Shown: positions 23,887 through 34,172, numbered from the stretch's first letter. The stretch is 64,000 bases of DNA from Deinococcus psychrotolerans (GCF_003860465.1 NZ_CP034183.1:443501-507500), one strand, 5' to 3'. The notes: generated by a model from the letters alone, not told the origin. Translations and numbers: made by a program.

Positions 23887-25089
23887 ATGACTGCCGCTCC
23901 CGCCGAATTCCAGATCACCCTCCCCGACGTCTATCCCGCCGAGCAAATCCCCTGGGACACCATTCCTAGCCCCGCCTTCTTGCTGGACGAATCAAGGCTG
24001 CGGCGCAACCTGTCGCTGATTTCGCAGGTACAGAAGTTGAGCGGAGCGCAGATTATCGTGGCCTTCAAGGGCTTTTCGATGTTCAGCACTTTCCACTGGC
24101 TGCGCGAATACGGCGTCACCGGAGCCACCGCTAGCAGCCTGAACGAAGCGATTTTGGCCAAGCAGGAAATGCGCGGCGAAGTGCATGTCTACGCTCCGGC
24201 CTACGCCGATAATGAGTTCCCGCAACTCCTGGAGTTGGCCGACCACCTGAGTTTCAATTCGTTCTCGCAGTGGGAGCGTTTTAAGCCGCAAGTCGAAGCC
24301 GCCCGCGCCGCAGGCAAACAAGTCGGCATCGGCATCCGCATCAATCCCGAATACGCCGAAGTCGAAACCGATCTCTACAACCCTGCCGGGCCGTTTTCGC
24401 GTCTCGGCGTGACCCGCAGCAACTTCCGCCCCGATCTCCTTGACGGCGTGGACGGCCTGCACTTCCACACCCTCTGCGAAAAAGATTCCGACACCCTGGA
24501 GCGCACCCTGGAAGTCGTGGAGCGCAATTTTGGCGAGTTCTTGCCGCAAATGGAGTGGGTCAATTTCGGCGGCGGCCACCTGATGACCCGCGCCGGCTAC
24601 GACACCGACCGCTTGATCCGGCTGGTGCGAGACTTCCGTCAGAAGTGGAATGTGGACGTGGTTCTGGAACCGGGTTCGGCCTTTGGCTGGCAAACTGGTT
24701 GGCTGCTCAGCACCGTGCTCGACGTGGTGGAAAACGGCAAGAAGATCGCCTTGCTCGACGTCTCGGTCAGCGCCCACATGCCCGACGTCATGGAAATGCC
24801 TTACCGCCCGAATGTCCTCGGTGCGGCTTTGCCGAATGAGCTCGCCCATGATTACTTGCTGGGCGGCACCACCTGCTTGGCGGGCGACGTGATCGACGAA
24901 TATTCTTTTGCCAACGAACTCAAAGTCGGTGACCAAGTCATCTTTGACGACATGATGCACTACACCATGGTCAAGACTTCCTTCTTTAACGGCGTCAAGC
25001 ATCCCGACATCGGTATCTGGCATCAAAACGGCACCTATGAAATCGTGCGGGAGTTCGGCTACGATCAATTCAGGGCTAAATTAAGTTAG
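23887..25089 (+). CDS. nspC: Carboxynorspermidine decarboxylase
   Basis: A 400-residue PLP enzyme of the alanine racemase-fold decarboxylases. NspC removes CO2 from carboxynorspermidine or carboxyspermidine in the alternative polyamine pathway. K61 in IIVAFKGFSMFSTFHWL is the PLP lysine. Other motifs are GIGIRINPEYAEVETDLYNP, GLHFHTLCEKDSDTLERTLE, WVNFGGGHLMTRAGYD, VVLEPGSAFGWQTGWL and GTTCLAGDVIDEY. The ATG at 23887 follows TACCCT by seven bases, so it is leaderless. The carboxy(nor)spermidine dehydrogenase gene is not in the window. Confidence 0.93.
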   Translation: MTAAPAEFQITLPDVYPAEQIPWDTIPSPAFLLDESRLRRNLSLISQVQKLSGAQIIVAFKGFSMFSTFHWLREYGVTGATASSLNEAILAKQEMRGEVHVYAPAYADNEFPQLLELADHLSFNSFSQWERFKPQVEAARAAGKQVGIGIRINPEYAEVETDLYNPAGPFSRLGVTRSNFRPDLLDGVDGLHFHTLCEKDSDTLERTLEVVERNFGEFLPQMEWVNFGGGHLMTRAGYDTDRLIRLVRDFRQKWNVDVVLEPGSAFGWQTGWLLSTVLDVVENGKKIALLDVSVSAHMPDVMEMPYRPNVLGAALPNELAHDYLLGGTTCLAGDVIDEYSFANELKVGDQVIFDDMMHYTMVKTSFFNGVKHPDIGIWHQNGTYEIVREFGYDQFRAKLS

Positions 25090-25200
25090 TCTTAAGGCCA
25101 GCGAACTCTTTCGATGAGTTTGGTACTCACTTGAGGGGCATGTGTACCCGCCTCACTTGCTAAGCTGCTGTCAACGATCAGTCAACAAGGGGGCTTTGGG

Positions 25201-25536
25201 GTGCGACTTCTGCGGGAAGCACATGAATTTGAATACCGCGACGCTGCTGGTATAGACCGCAGCGGGCAGGCTGACATCTGGGAAGTCAGCAGCGGCGAGC
25301 GGGCCGTCTTGGTGCTGCGCGGCCTCGACGGGCGCGGCGCGGGGGGTGAGCGCCTCAACTTGCTGGAACAAGCGGGGCAGGCGCGGAGCTACCTTTCTCA
25401 TTCGTGGCTGCCTTTTTTGGTGCCGCACGCCCAACTCGACGTGTTGATTTTGCATGCTGGCCTGAACGGTAAACCCAGAGCGCTGAGCTTGCCCTCTGAC
25501 GCACAGGAAGGGACTGCGCCGGGTTTGACAGATTGA
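25201..25536 (+). CDS. Hypothetical protein
   Basis: A 111-residue ORF with a GTG start and GC-rich third codon positions. It begins MRLLREAHEFEYRDAAGIDRSGQADIWEVSSGERAVLVLRGLDG and ends in a Ser/Pro tail. There is no signal peptide, membrane segment or known motif. No strong ribosome binding site is visible (GGGGG nine bases upstream). Overlapping reverse frames are also open, so the coding call rests on codon pattern and on the gap it fills between nspC and the next lipoprotein gene. Confidence 0.55.
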   Translation: MRLLREAHEFEYRDAAGIDRSGQADIWEVSSGERAVLVLRGLDGRGAGGERLNLLEQAGQARSYLSHSWLPFLVPHAQLDVLILHAGLNGKPRALSLPSDAQEGTAPGLTD

Positions 25537-25613
25537 AGCCCAAATCTTTGACAAGTTTTTGACGCTCCTTTTGCTACCTTTGCTCTGAATTCAAGAGGCA
25601 AGGAGGAACAAAG

Positions 25614-26915
25614 ATGCAGCGTTCTTTTTTACGAGGGCTAGCAGTACTGACGCTCGGGTTGGCGCTCACGGCTTGCAGCGGCGGCACACCAACTCCCACA
25701 GGCGATACCACCAAGCCGACGCTCAGCGCCTCAGCAGCGCCGACCACCACCAATGCCAGCATCACCGTCAGCGGCACCAGCAGCGACAATGTCGGGGTTA
25801 CCGCCATCGAGTACACGCTCAACGGCGGCGCACGCCAGAGCGTGACGGTCGGCGACACCTTCAGCTTTCCGGCAGCGCTCAATGTCGGCAGCAACACCAT
25901 CGTCGTGTACGCCAAAGATGCGGCGGGCAATGAAACGTCCACCACCCTGACCGTGACCCGCTCCAACGCCCCCGATACCACTGCGCCCACGATTGTCTCG
26001 GTTTCGCCTGCCAACGCCGCTACAGGGGTTGCCAAAGACGCCAACATCGTCGTGACTTTCTCGGAACCGATGAATCAGGCCAGCGCTCAGGCGGCTTTTC
26101 AATCGGCGGACGTGGGAGCCAGCACCATTACCTGGAGTGCGGGCGGCACAGTGATGACGGTCAATCCCAATGCAGATTTGGCGTACACCGCTGCGGGCAA
26201 GTCCTATGGTTTTCAGGTTACCAACACCGCCACCGACTTGGCCGGCAACGCGCTGAGCAATCCGGCCAACGCGACTTTCAAGACCTACAAACAGCTCTCG
26301 GCCACTTTGCCGATCAAGGCCACCAGTGTGGGCGAAATCAGCAACACCTTTGCCGTGAATTCGGTAATAGGCGACATCTTGGTGGGCGACTTTACCAACA
26401 ACACCTCTCGGCGGGGTTTCGTGGGCTTTGATATTTCCAGCTTGCCCTCCGGCCTTGACCCCAACAACGTGTTGTCGGCGCGGCTGAGAATGTATGTCAA
26501 TTCGCCGATTGTGGGCACGCCGTTCACCAACTTGTTTCCAGCTTCTTCTTGCAGTGGCCTCTTCTGTGTTCTGCTCGGTAAAAGCGTGGTGTTGGAGCAC
26601 GTGACTTATGGCAATACCATCGTGGGCAGCGCTTACAACATTGCGCCGCTGAGTACCGACGTGCGCGGTCTGACCGACGAAACGCCCTGCGGCTCCGGCA
26701 TCTGTTTTTTCGTTGGCACCACCACGGGTTGGAATGCCAGCGACATCAGCCCCTGGCTCAAAGACGACTTGACCAACCGCGCCGCACGCGGCAATCTCAG
26801 CGAAGTGCGAATGAAATTCCCGATAGACACCAACGGCGACAACGCGTCGGACTATATCGCTATTAGCAACAATGCCAATAAAGCGCAATTGGTGGTGACG
26901 TACCTGATTCCCTAA
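25614..26915 (+). CDS. Lipoprotein with bacterial Ig-like domains
   Basis: A 433-residue protein with a lipoprotein signal, MQRSFLRGLAVLTLGLALTAC, lipidated at C21, then a Gly/Thr/Pro linker. Residues about 40-115 look like a bacterial Ig-like fold (NVGVTAIEYTLNGG...NTIVVYAKDAAGNETSTTLTV). Residues about 122-225 match the SbsA-type Ig-like domain (DTTAPTIVSVSPANAATGVAKDANIVVTFSEPM). The C-terminal 200 residues (TSRRGFVGFDISSLPSGLDPNNVLSARLRMYV) resemble the DNRLRE-type beta-sandwich of secreted proteins. AAGGAGG precedes the ATG. Probably a cell-surface protein; ligand unknown. Confidence 0.85.
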   Translation: MQRSFLRGLAVLTLGLALTACSGGTPTPTGDTTKPTLSASAAPTTTNASITVSGTSSDNVGVTAIEYTLNGGARQSVTVGDTFSFPAALNVGSNTIVVYAKDAAGNETSTTLTVTRSNAPDTTAPTIVSVSPANAATGVAKDANIVVTFSEPMNQASAQAAFQSADVGASTITWSAGGTVMTVNPNADLAYTAAGKSYGFQVTNTATDLAGNALSNPANATFKTYKQLSATLPIKATSVGEISNTFAVNSVIGDILVGDFTNNTSRRGFVGFDISSLPSGLDPNNVLSARLRMYVNSPIVGTPFTNLFPASSCSGLFCVLLGKSVVLEHVTYGNTIVGSAYNIAPLSTDVRGLTDETPCGSGICFFVGTTTGWNASDISPWLKDDLTNRAARGNLSEVRMKFPIDTNGDNASDYIAISNNANKAQLVVTYLIP

Positions 26916-26930
26916 GCTGTGAATGAACTT

Positions 26931-26965
26931 GCCCCAGCCTGCATCTTTGGTTGGGGCGTTTTTTT
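26931..26965 (+). terminator. Intrinsic terminator of the Ig-like lipoprotein gene
   Basis: GCCCCAGCC (26931-26939) pairs with GGTTGGGGC (26949-26957), followed by seven T (26959-26965). It lies 15 bases after the stop codon and before the leaderless proA promoter. Confidence 0.88.
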
Positions 26966-27023
26966 GCTGGTTCGCGGCAGCGCTCTGTCCACTGCGTTCA
27001 TCCAAACTTGCTACCCTGTCCCT

Positions 27024-28331
27024 ATGACCAGCACTTTGCCCGGTTCCCGCTCCGCCTCACTGCTCAGTGTGCGGCAGATGGCTATTCAAGCCCGCCGCGC
27101 CGGACGGGTGCTGGGAACATTGCCCACTTTGCAAAAAAACGCGGCGCTGAGCGAGGTGGCCGCCCAACTGCGGGCCAATGCCGAGCAGATCCTCACGGCC
27201 AACGCCGAGGACATGCGGGCCGCCCGCGCTGCCGGACTCGGTGAAGCGCTGATTGACCGCTTGACCCTGACCCCCGAGCGCCTCGCCGCCGTCGCCGCCG
27301 ACGTGGAAAATGTGGTGACGCTGCCCGATCCGGTGGGGGAGACGCTGGGTGAGGTGACGCGGCCCAATGGCCTGCACGTCTCGCGCCGCCGGGTGCCGCT
27401 GGGGGTGCTGGGGGTCATTTACGAGTCGCGCCCCAATGTCACGGTGGACGTGGCAACGCTGGCCATCAAAAGCGGCAACGCGGTGATTTTGCGCGGCGGC
27501 AAGGAAACCGCTCACAGCAACGCCGTGCTGGTGCGGGTGATCGGTGAAGCGCTCGCCCAGCACGGCATTCCGGCTGACGCCGTGCAAGTCATCAGCGACC
27601 CTGACCGAGCCCGAATGCTGGAACTGCTGCGGCTCGACGACCTCGTCGACGCCATCATTCCGCGCGGCGGCGCGGGTCTGCACCGGTTTTGCGTGGAAAA
27701 TGCCACCGTGCCGGTGATCGTGGGTGGGGTGGGCGTGGTGCATCTGTACCTCGACGAAAGCTACGTGCAAGACGCGGCGGGCATTCAAAGCGCCGCCGAG
27801 CTGATCCTGAATAGTAAAGTCCAGCGGCCCAGCGCCTGTAACGCTCTCGATACCCTGCTGCTCACCGAGGCTTCGGCGCGGTTGGCCCTGCCGAGTGTGG
27901 CCCGCGAACTGTTCGCGGCGGGCGTAGAACTGCGGGCTGACCCGCTGACCTTCAAGCTGCTCGAAGAACACCAGCTCGCGGCGACTGCGGCCACCCCAAA
28001 CGATTTCGGCACCGAGTTTTTGGCACTGACCCTCAGCCTCAAAACTGTTGCAAATTTAGACGAAGCGCTGGACTTTATCGCCGAGTATGGTAACCACACC
28101 GACGCCATCTTGACCCGCGACGAGCGGCAAGCCGAGCTGTTCGTGCAAAATGTGGACAGCGCCGCCGTGATGGTCAACGCGTCTACCCGTTTCAATGACG
28201 GAGCGCAGCTTGGCCTCGGCGCGGAGGTGGCAGTATCCACCCAAAAGCTGCACGCACGCGGCCCCATGGCCCTCGCTGAGCTGACGACGATGAAGTGGGT
28301 GGTGCGCGGTGAAGGCCAGATTCGCGTTTAA
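27024..28331 (+). CDS. proA: Gamma-glutamyl phosphate reductase
   Basis: A 435-residue enzyme reducing glutamate-5-phosphate to the semialdehyde in proline synthesis. Motifs include [58 protein letters not shown] (catalytic cysteine) and [30 protein letters not shown]. The ATG at 27024 is preferred because TACCCT (27012-27017) ends six bases before it and the protein then starts [10 protein letters not shown]; the frame is open upstream but lies in the terminator. Its end overlaps the next ORF by 23 bases. proB is not in the window. Confidence 0.95.
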   Translation: MTSTLPGSRSASLLSVRQMAIQARRAGRVLGTLPTLQKNAALSEVAAQLRANAEQILTANAEDMRAARAAGLGEALIDRLTLTPERLAAVAADVENVVTLPDPVGETLGEVTRPNGLHVSRRRVPLGVLGVIYESRPNVTVDVATLAIKSGNAVILRGGKETAHSNAVLVRVIGEALAQHGIPADAVQVISDPDRARMLELLRLDDLVDAIIPRGGAGLHRFCVENATVPVIVGGVGVVHLYLDESYVQDAAGIQSAAELILNSKVQRPSACNALDTLLLTEASARLALPSVARELFAAGVELRADPLTFKLLEEHQLAATAATPNDFGTEFLALTLSLKTVANLDEALDFIAEYGNHTDAILTRDERQAELFVQNVDSAAVMVNASTRFNDGAQLGLGAEVAVSTQKLHARGPMALAELTTMKWVVRGEGQIRV

Positions 28332-28788
28332 AGCGCCGAAGCCGCGCCCGGCTTGGTGGGTGCTGGGCGGCCTGCTCCTCGCAGGTACAGCCATTGCTGC
28401 CGCCGTCCGCACAGATCCTTGGCCGAGCAGCCCGGTGCTGACCCGCTTGTTTGCCCTGCCTGCTTCCAAGTCGGACGTCAAGCAACTCGCCGCCGACCTT
28501 GACCTCAGCGCCGAGCAGGTGCAGGGGCTGCGCCAACTGACGGCGGGCGAGGCCAGAAGCGCCAAACTGGGTGAGGCGGTGCAAAGCCGCGCTCAGGCCC
28601 AGCAGCTCAACACCGAGCTCAGCGCCATGAGAACCGAAAAAGACCGCAAGGCCCGAATGATTTTAGGCGACAAATACGCCGCCTTCAGAATCTGGATCAG
28701 GGAGTGGTGGGCGCGGCAGGTGGGTCAGAGTCGTCAGGCTGCCGAGCTGCGGCAAGCGGCGCGTGAAGCGGCTCAGGCGGCGAAGTAG
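28309..28788 (+). CDS. Membrane-anchored coiled-coil protein
   Basis: A 159-residue ORF beginning with GTG inside the 3' end of proA. After a basic N-terminus ([15 protein letters not shown]) there is one hydrophobic segment ([18 protein letters not shown]). The rest is charged and helical, with heptad-like [36 protein letters not shown] and an Ala/Gln/Arg-rich tail. It resembles small periplasmic helical proteins, but I recognise no family. The overlap suggests translational coupling to proA. Function unknown. Confidence 0.65.
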   Translation: MKARFAFKAPKPRPAWWVLGGLLLAGTAIAAAVRTDPWPSSPVLTRLFALPASKSDVKQLAADLDLSAEQVQGLRQLTAGEARSAKLGEAVQSRAQAQQLNTELSAMRTEKDRKARMILGDKYAAFRIWIREWWARQVGQSRQAAELRQAAREAAQAAK

Positions 28789-28815
28789 CAAGGGCGCGGG
28801 AGAGTTACTCTAAAG

Positions 28816-29574
28816 TTAAGTTGCCGCCACGAACCTGAGTGCTCCTTCTATGTCCTGCACTTCGCTCATCACGGGCACCAGCGTACTTTCCGAAACTTGG
28901 GCGGCGTAGCGCACGTCCTCGCCGAGGCCCAGCTTTTCCAGCGTCTGGCCGTGCTGGCTGCTCGACAACGCTTCCAGTGGATTGCCCGCACTGCGCCGCA
29001 GCGTCAGGGCGATGCGTGCGCCGTCGTCTACGCTCAGTTCGCCGAGGGCCAGTAAATACTCGGCGATGACGCCCGCCGCGTACACGTCTTCCAAGCCTAC
29101 TCGGCCATCGGTTCCGGCACAGACGATAGCGATTTCTTCGACGGCCAGCGCCTTGGCCCGCCGCGCCGCCGCGTGGGCGTTGGTGAGCGAAGCCAGCAGC
29201 ACCCGGCTGCCGCTCTGGGCGGCGATGTGAGCAGCGGCTGTGCCGTTGGTGGTGTTCATGATGATGGTCTTGCCGGTGAAGTTTTGCTGGCTGGCTTCCT
29301 GCGGGCTGTTGCCGAAGTCAAACCCCGGAATCGCCAGGCCCCCGCGCTCCCCACCCAGCAAATACTGCTCGTTGCGAACCGCCTCGCCCGCGTCGTCGTG
29401 AACGCCGGGTTGCCATTTGAGACTTAGAGCCACGTCGGGGCTCGATGTCAGCAGCAAGCTCTCAGCGCCGCGCTCCAAATAGGTCACGGCGGTGGTGGTG
29501 GCCCGCAGCACGTCGATGACCAGCACCGTATCGGAATAGTTGCCGTGCGGCAGCAAATCCACCCGCAGTTTCAT
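28816..29574 (-). CDS. comB: 2-phosphosulfolactate phosphatase family (ComB)
   Basis: A 252-residue protein with the ComB family pattern: [73 protein letters not shown] and [17 protein letters not shown]. In methanogens ComB makes sulfolactate for coenzyme M; in bacteria without that pathway the substrate is unclear, so the name marks family membership. The ATG overlaps the rpe stop codon (ATGA), so the two genes form a coupled pair. Confidence 0.88.
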   Translation of the reverse strand: MKLRVDLLPHGNYSDTVLVIDVLRATTTAVTYLERGAESLLLTSSPDVALSLKWQPGVHDDAGEAVRNEQYLLGGERGGLAIPGFDFGNSPQEASQQNFTGKTIIMNTTNGTAAAHIAAQSGSRVLLASLTNAHAAARRAKALAVEEIAIVCAGTDGRVGLEDVYAAGVIAEYLLALGELSVDDGARIALTLRRSAGNPLEALSSSQHGQTLEKLGLGEDVRYAAQVSESTLVPVMSEVQDIEGALRFVAAT

Positions 29575-30239
29575 GCGCGGCCCTGCGTCAGCGCGGCCCG
29601 TAGCTGTGCTAGGCCCGCCGCCGCACCGCCCGCTCCAAAGACGCTGCTGCCCGCCACCAACACGCTCGCGCCCGCGTCGCGCAGGGCTCCGGCGTTGCTG
29701 GCACTCACGCCGCCGTCGACTTGCAACTCTGCCACGCTGCCGATTTCATCGAGCCAGTCGCGAACCGTGCGGACGCGTCCCAGAGTTTCCGGCAAAAACT
29801 GCTGGCCGCCGAAGCCGGGGTTGACGCTCATGATCAAAATCAGGTCTACGTCGCCCAGCACAGGCCGCAGCGTCTCCAAGGCCGTGCCGGGATTCACCAC
29901 CACGCCCGAGCGTTTGCCCAGCGCTTTGGTCATCTGAACGGCGCGGTGCAGGTGCGGGGTGGCTTCCACGTGAACGGTGAGGCTGTCGGCTCCCGCTTCG
30001 GCAAAGTCGGCGAGGTAGCGCTCGGGCCGCTCGATCATCAAGTGAACGTCGATGAGTTGTTCGGGCGGCGCGGCGCGTTTGGCCGCAGCCAGAATCGGCA
30101 AACCGAAGCTGATGTTCGGCACGAAGAGGCCGTCCATCACGTCTACGTGCAGGTATTCGGCGGCGGCAACTGCTTCAATTTCTTCACCGAGTCGGGTGAA
30201 ATCACAGGCGAGAATGCTCGGAGCGAGTTTGACAGGCAC
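29571..30239 (-). CDS. rpe: Ribulose-phosphate 3-epimerase
   Basis: A 222-residue TIM-barrel enzyme interconverting ribulose-5-phosphate and xylulose-5-phosphate in the pentose phosphate pathway. Motifs are [66 protein letters not shown] and [13 protein letters not shown], including the metal-binding His/Asp set. The start is the GTG at 30239: TACACT ends five bases upstream and the protein then begins at the conserved KLAPS. A longer frame to 30329 lacks support. It is followed by comB with a four-base overlap. Confidence 0.94.
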   Translation of the reverse strand: MPVKLAPSILACDFTRLGEEIEAVAAAEYLHVDVMDGLFVPNISFGLPILAAAKRAAPPEQLIDVHLMIERPERYLADFAEAGADSLTVHVEATPHLHRAVQMTKALGKRSGVVVNPGTALETLRPVLGDVDLILIMSVNPGFGGQQFLPETLGRVRTVRDWLDEIGSVAELQVDGGVSASNAGALRDAGASVLVAGSSVFGAGGAAAGLAQLRAALTQGRA

Positions 30240-30328
30240 GGGGTAGTGTAGCAACTGTGAGCGGTTAAGCCTAGAGAGGCGGCGGCGGGAGAGGCGGGGG
30301 CCGTCCTTGAGCGCAGCAACCGGCGGCA

Positions 30329-30637
30329 CTACCCAGAACGCAGCGTCAGCCGAATGCTCACTTCGTCACCCTCACTGAGGTGCTCGCTGGCCCGCACGCT
30401 GGCTTTGATCGGCACCAGATAAAGGCCCTCTTTAGGAAACAGCGAAGTTGCCCAAACGGTTTGTCCGAGCTCCACCTTCACCGGAATCATGCCCCAGCCG
30501 TAAGTCACCAGCGGTGAGGCGGCTTTGAGCTGTTGGCTGATGGGCTCTGGAACGCTTACAAAGTACCAAGGCGCGGGGCCACGCCAAAACCAGACCTCGC
30601 CGCTGAAATTCAAATTGCCGCTGAAATCCGAATCCAC
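30329..30637 (-). CDS. DUF1905 domain protein
   Basis: About 102 residues from GTG 30637. The DUF1905 pattern is clear: FSGEVWFWRGPAPWYFVSVPEPIS, YGWGMIPVKVELGQTVWATSLFPKEGLYLVPIKASVR and a C-terminal EGDEVSIRLTL, a compact beta-barrel of unknown function. The start is uncertain: TAGACT ends seven bases before the GTG, and the resulting length fits the family, whereas ATG 30700 would add 21 residues and sit eight bases from the divergent Nudix gene. Confidence 0.8.
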   Translation of the reverse strand: MDSDFSGNLNFSGEVWFWRGPAPWYFVSVPEPISQQLKAASPLVTYGWGMIPVKVELGQTVWATSLFPKEGLYLVPIKASVRASEHLSEGDEVSIRLTLRSG

Positions 30638-30708
30638 GGCTCTCAGTCTAACCACCCGCGTTTCAACAAACGCCGCTTTCCTTCTCCCCAGTTCTGCCAT
30701 AGTGATTT

Positions 30709-31149
30709 ATGCCTGCTACTCCTTTTCACTTGGTCGCTTGGGCCATTTTGCAGCGGGGCGGCAAAATTTTGCTGGCCCGCCGCAGCGGTGTGAGTTACGG
30801 CAACGGCTTGTGGGGCCTCCCCGGCGGTCATGTCGAGGACGATGAAACGGTGGCTGAGGCCGCTGCCCGCGAGGCGTGGGAAGAAATCGGCGTCACGCTT
30901 GATCCGGCCTCGCTGATCTCGCTGGGCCTGACCCGTTATGTGGATCACACCGGCAGCGAGCCGCTGCGCGGCCTGGACGCCTTTTATCTGGCGACGGAGT
31001 GGCAAGGCGAGCCGTACCCGGCGCGGGAATGCTCGGAAGTGGCTTGGTTTTTGCCGGATGACCTGCCGCCCGACGCTTTGCCCTGGCTGGCCAAAGTAAT
31101 GGCCACGCACCTGGCCCAGCGCACCGCTTGGCAAGAAGATTTGGGCTAG
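30709..31149 (+). CDS. Nudix hydrolase
   Basis: A 146-residue hydrolase with the Nudix box [23 protein letters not shown] (about 40-62), which binds metal and cleaves nucleoside diphosphates linked to another moiety. Upstream, [23 protein letters not shown] and the GLWGLPGG turn fit MutT-like members. [25 protein letters not shown] completes the fold. The substrate cannot be told. It is divergent from the DUF1905 gene with almost no spacer; no ribosome binding site is visible. Confidence 0.9.
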   Translation: MPATPFHLVAWAILQRGGKILLARRSGVSYGNGLWGLPGGHVEDDETVAEAAAREAWEEIGVTLDPASLISLGLTRYVDHTGSEPLRGLDAFYLATEWQGEPYPARECSEVAWFLPDDLPPDALPWLAKVMATHLAQRTAWQEDLG

Positions 31150-31190
31150 AGCGCCGTCCTGATTCTTCCCAATGCGTTACCCTGCGTCAC

Positions 31191-32450
31191 ATGGACGTGA
31201 TCGTAATTGGCGCGGGGCTGGCTGGACTGACGGCGGCCCGCGTCCTGAGGCAAGCCGGCAAGCGGGTGCGGGTGCTGGAAGCGGCGGAGCAAGTCGGCGG
31301 GCGGGTGCGCTCGCGTGAAGTCGGCGGCTTTACACTCGACGCAGGCTACCAAGTGCTGTTTGAAGCGTATCCCGCCGTCAAGCGCCAGCTCGATTTGGCG
31401 GCGCTGGATCTGGTCAGCATTCCGCCTTCTGCCGCCATCCGGCTGGGTGAGCGCTCAGAGTTGCTGGGCGATCCGCGCCGCGACCCCGGCGTGATTCCCG
31501 GCTTGCTGAGTGCCGGCAGCCTCACCCTCAAAGACCGCTTGATGTTTGCCCGTTTGGTGGCGTCGGTGGCCGCCGTGCCGCCCCATACCTTGCTGACTGG
31601 CCCCGACGAGCCGACCCGCGTTTTTTTGAAGCGTCTGGGCTTTTCCGATCTCATCTTGGAGCGGTTTTTCGCGCCCTTCTTCGGCGGCATTTTCCTGAAG
31701 CGCGACCTCTCGACGAGTGCGCGGCTGTTTCGCTATTACCTGCGGATGCTGCTCAGCGGCCCGATCAGCTTGCCCCGGCGCGGCGTGTCGGCCATCAGCG
31801 AGCAGCTTGCGGCGGGCAGTGACGTGACCCTGAACGCCCGCGTGCTGAAGCTCTCACCGCACGGGCGGGGCGTGAGCGTCATCACCTCGCTGGGCGAGTT
31901 GGAAGCGCCGCAGGTCATCGTGGCCACCGACCCGGCCAGCGCGGGCCAGCTTCTCGGTGAGGAGATCGGGCGCGGCAAAGTCAGCAGCACTTACCTGTAT
32001 TACTCCAGTTCCTCGGCGCTCGACGCTGAGTACCGTTTGATGCTCAATCCGCGTGAGGGGCTAATCAATAATGCACAGTGGCTCAGCCACCTGCTGTCCG
32101 AACGTGCCCCCGCCGGTCAAGCCCTGCTGACCGTCACAGTGCTGGGCGACCCTGATTTGACGGATACTGAACTGGACACGGCGGTGCGGGCCGAGTTGAA
32201 CGTCTGGTACGGCGCAGGCGTGGAGCAGTTGAACACCCTCGCCGTGGAGCGCATTCTGTATGCCCAATACCCCCAGCCGCCTGATTACGCGGCCAGCTTG
32301 CCCGGCCACGCCACTCACCTGCCCGGCGTGCTGCTGGCCGGTGAAATCACTTCCATGAGCGGCATTCAGGGCGCAATGGAGAGCGGCGAGAAAGCGGCGG
32401 CCATCGTGCTGGGCGACCTCGCGGTGATGAGCCGGGCACGCGGCGCATGA
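31191..32450 (+). CDS. FAD-dependent amine oxidase-like protein
   Basis: A 419-residue flavoprotein beginning [31 protein letters not shown], a Rossmann FAD-binding motif, followed by [21 protein letters not shown], typical of the amine oxidase/phytoene desaturase superfamily. The C-terminal FAD contact is [24 protein letters not shown]. The start follows TACCCT (31178-31183) by seven bases, so it is leaderless. The substrate is unknown; such genes in Deinococcus are sometimes annotated as carotenoid- or protoporphyrinogen-related, but nothing here proves that. Its stop overlaps the VOC gene. Confidence 0.9.
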   Translation: MDVIVIGAGLAGLTAARVLRQAGKRVRVLEAAEQVGGRVRSREVGGFTLDAGYQVLFEAYPAVKRQLDLAALDLVSIPPSAAIRLGERSELLGDPRRDPGVIPGLLSAGSLTLKDRLMFARLVASVAAVPPHTLLTGPDEPTRVFLKRLGFSDLILERFFAPFFGGIFLKRDLSTSARLFRYYLRMLLSGPISLPRRGVSAISEQLAAGSDVTLNARVLKLSPHGRGVSVITSLGELEAPQVIVATDPASAGQLLGEEIGRGKVSSTYLYYSSSSALDAEYRLMLNPREGLINNAQWLSHLLSERAPAGQALLTVTVLGDPDLTDTELDTAVRAELNVWYGAGVEQLNTLAVERILYAQYPQPPDYAASLPGHATHLPGVLLAGEITSMSGIQGAMESGEKAAAIVLGDLAVMSRARGA

Positions 32451-33052
32451 TCGACCATCTGGTGATTGCCGCCCGCAACTTGCCGGAAGGCGTAACGTGG
32501 TTAGAAGACCGTCTGGGCGTTTCTCTCTCGCCCGGCGGTGAGCATCCCACCTTCGGCACCCACAACCGTTTGCTGAGCTTGGGCGCGGCGTATCTGGAAG
32601 TGATTGCCGTCAACCCCGATGCACCCGCGCCCACGCGCCCGCGTTGGTTCGGGCTGGACACGCCCGCTATGCGTAAGCGGCTGGAAGCTGGGCCTGCCTT
32701 GGTTCACTGGGTAGCGAGCACAGTTGCCGCCCCGCTGCCCGCGCAGGGACAAACCCTTGCTCTGGAACGTGGCCGCTTCGTCTGGACGTTGACGGTTCCT
32801 GCCGACGGCTCGCTGCCGCTGGGAGGGGTTCTGCCCAGCCTGATCAATTGGCAAACCGACACGCCAGCCAAAACGCTGCCGGATGTGGGCGTGCGCCTGC
32901 AAAGTTTGACCCTGCTGATGCCTCAGCCGGAGGAACTCCGTTCAGCGCTGACACGACTCGAACTTCTTGAGCTGGTGGAGATTGAGACCGCGCCAGCCGT
33001 GACCCTACGGGCCGTATTGGACACCACAAGAGGGGAAGTCATTCTTGATTAA
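32447..33052 (+). CDS. VOC / glyoxalase-like domain protein
   Basis: The 201-residue protein starts [46 protein letters not shown], the usual opening of glyoxalase-like VOC proteins, with the metal-ligand candidate His4 and [13 protein letters not shown] second half ([24 protein letters not shown]) forms the second VOC-like module. The ATG overlaps the stop of the flavoprotein gene (ATGA), and its own end overlaps the next Nudix gene by eight bases, so three genes are coupled. Enzymatic activity is not established. Confidence 0.85.
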   Translation: MIDHLVIAARNLPEGVTWLEDRLGVSLSPGGEHPTFGTHNRLLSLGAAYLEVIAVNPDAPAPTRPRWFGLDTPAMRKRLEAGPALVHWVASTVAAPLPAQGQTLALERGRFVWTLTVPADGSLPLGGVLPSLINWQTDTPAKTLPDVGVRLQSLTLLMPQPEELRSALTRLELLELVEIETAPAVTLRAVLDTTRGEVILD

Positions 33053-33440
33053 TCCGTCTGGCTTGCCTCTGCGCCTCGTCGTTGGCGCGGTCATCTTGCG
33101 CGGCCAGTGGCTGGCTGTCGTGCGCGAGGCCGATGGCAGTTTGACCCTGTCCAAAGGCGGCATCGAACCCGGTGAAGACCCGTTCACCGCCCTGCGCCGC
33201 GAGGTTCACGAGGAAGCTGGACTGACCGACTTTGCAGTGCTGGCCGAACTCGGCACCTGGGAGCGCGAGAACTTTACCCGCACCCGCTGGGTTCAGAACA
33301 GGTTTTTTCTATGCCGCACCAAACAAACCAGCGGGCAGCCGCTCGAAGTCGGTTACTCGCTGGAATGGCATTTACTCTCAAATCCGCCCGCGTTGTTCTG
33401 GACTGATCAATATGAAGTGCTGGCGGCGGCGAGAGCGTAG
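33045..33440 (+). CDS. Nudix hydrolase
   Basis: A 131-residue Nudix protein, probably from a TTG start at 33045 that overlaps the preceding gene; AGAGGGG lies upstream. The Nudix box reads [23 protein letters not shown] (about 38-60). [31 protein letters not shown] precedes it, resembling diadenosine polyphosphate/Ap4A-type members with SKGG before the box. [15 protein letters not shown] follows. It is the third gene of a coupled cluster with the flavoprotein and VOC genes. Substrate unknown. Confidence 0.86.
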   Translation: MINPSGLPLRLVVGAVILRGQWLAVVREADGSLTLSKGGIEPGEDPFTALRREVHEEAGLTDFAVLAELGTWERENFTRTRWVQNRFFLCRTKQTSGQPLEVGYSLEWHLLSNPPALFWTDQYEVLAAARA

Positions 33441-33459
33441 TTAGGCGCTCATGCTTGAA

Positions 33460-34092
33460 TCAGCGCCCGTAGGTGGCCGAAATACTCGTCTTGGCAATCG
33501 TCGCGCCGTTCAAATTGAAGCCGACATAAGCGGCGGACGCGCCAGCGGGCAAGTCCAGCGTTTTGTTGAGGGCGTAGAGCGTGAAGATGTAGTGGTGGGC
33601 CGGGCCAGGAGGCGGGCAGGGGCCGGTGTAGCCCGCCGAGCCGCCGTCGTTGTTGACCTGCATGGCTCCGGCAGGCAAGTTGAAGGTGCCTGAGCCTGCA
33701 CCCTTGTCCAAGCTGCTGGCGCTGGCGGGAATGTTGTAGACCACCCAGTGCCAAAAGCCGCTGCCGGTGGGCGCGTCGGGATCGTAGGTGGTCAGGACGT
33801 AGCTGACGGTGCCAGTGGGTGCGCCGCTCCAGCTCAGGGCGGGCGACACGTTCATGCCGGTGCAGCCGCCGCTGCCGACCTGCTCCACCGGCACGGTGCC
33901 GCCGTCGCGGAACTGAGCGCTGCTGAGCGTCAGGGTACTTGCGCCGACGGTGGGCGCAGGCTGAGCCACATTGAGACGGCCCTGCGTTTGGCGCATCATG
34001 CCCATGTCGCCGCTCATCTGGGTAGGAGCGCAGCTTGCCAAAGTCAATCCGCCGAGCAGCGCCGCGCCCTGCATCCATTTGTTCATCTTCAT
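33460..34092 (-). CDS. PEBP family lipoprotein (YbhB/YbcL type)
   Basis: A 210-residue protein with a lipoprotein signal, MKMNKWMQGAALLGGLTLASC, lipidated at C21. After a Met/Gln-rich linker, residues about 52-205 form the phosphatidylethanolamine-binding protein fold: SWSGAPTGTVSYVLTTYDPDAPTGSGFWHWVVYNIP and GYTGPCPPPGPAHHYIFTLYAL are the conserved ligand-pocket motifs. Bacterial members are of uncertain function. The upstream region holds a 14-bp palindrome and two TAAAG boxes. It is divergent from the mutase gene. Confidence 0.92.
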   Translation of the reverse strand: MKMNKWMQGAALLGGLTLASCAPTQMSGDMGMMRQTQGRLNVAQPAPTVGASTLTLSSAQFRDGGTVPVEQVGSGGCTGMNVSPALSWSGAPTGTVSYVLTTYDPDAPTGSGFWHWVVYNIPASASSLDKGAGSGTFNLPAGAMQVNNDGGSAGYTGPCPPPGPAHHYIFTLYALNKTLDLPAGASAAYVGFNLNGATIAKTSISATYGR

Positions 34093-34123
34093 GGTCTTAG
34101 CTTGACGGACTCAATGCTTTGAT

Positions 34124-34137
34124 GTGAAGCGGTTCAC
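34124..34137. promoter_or_regulatory. Palindrome GTGAAGCGGTTCAC
   Basis: GTGAA-GCGG-TTCAC is a perfect 5+5 inverted repeat in the divergent spacer between the PEBP lipoprotein gene and methylmalonyl-CoA mutase. CTTTA boxes (34148-34165) lie next to it. Size and position fit an operator, but the regulator is unknown. Confidence 0.35.
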
Positions 34138-34172
34138 TTCACGCACCCTTTACAAGTAGGCTTTAGGTGTTC

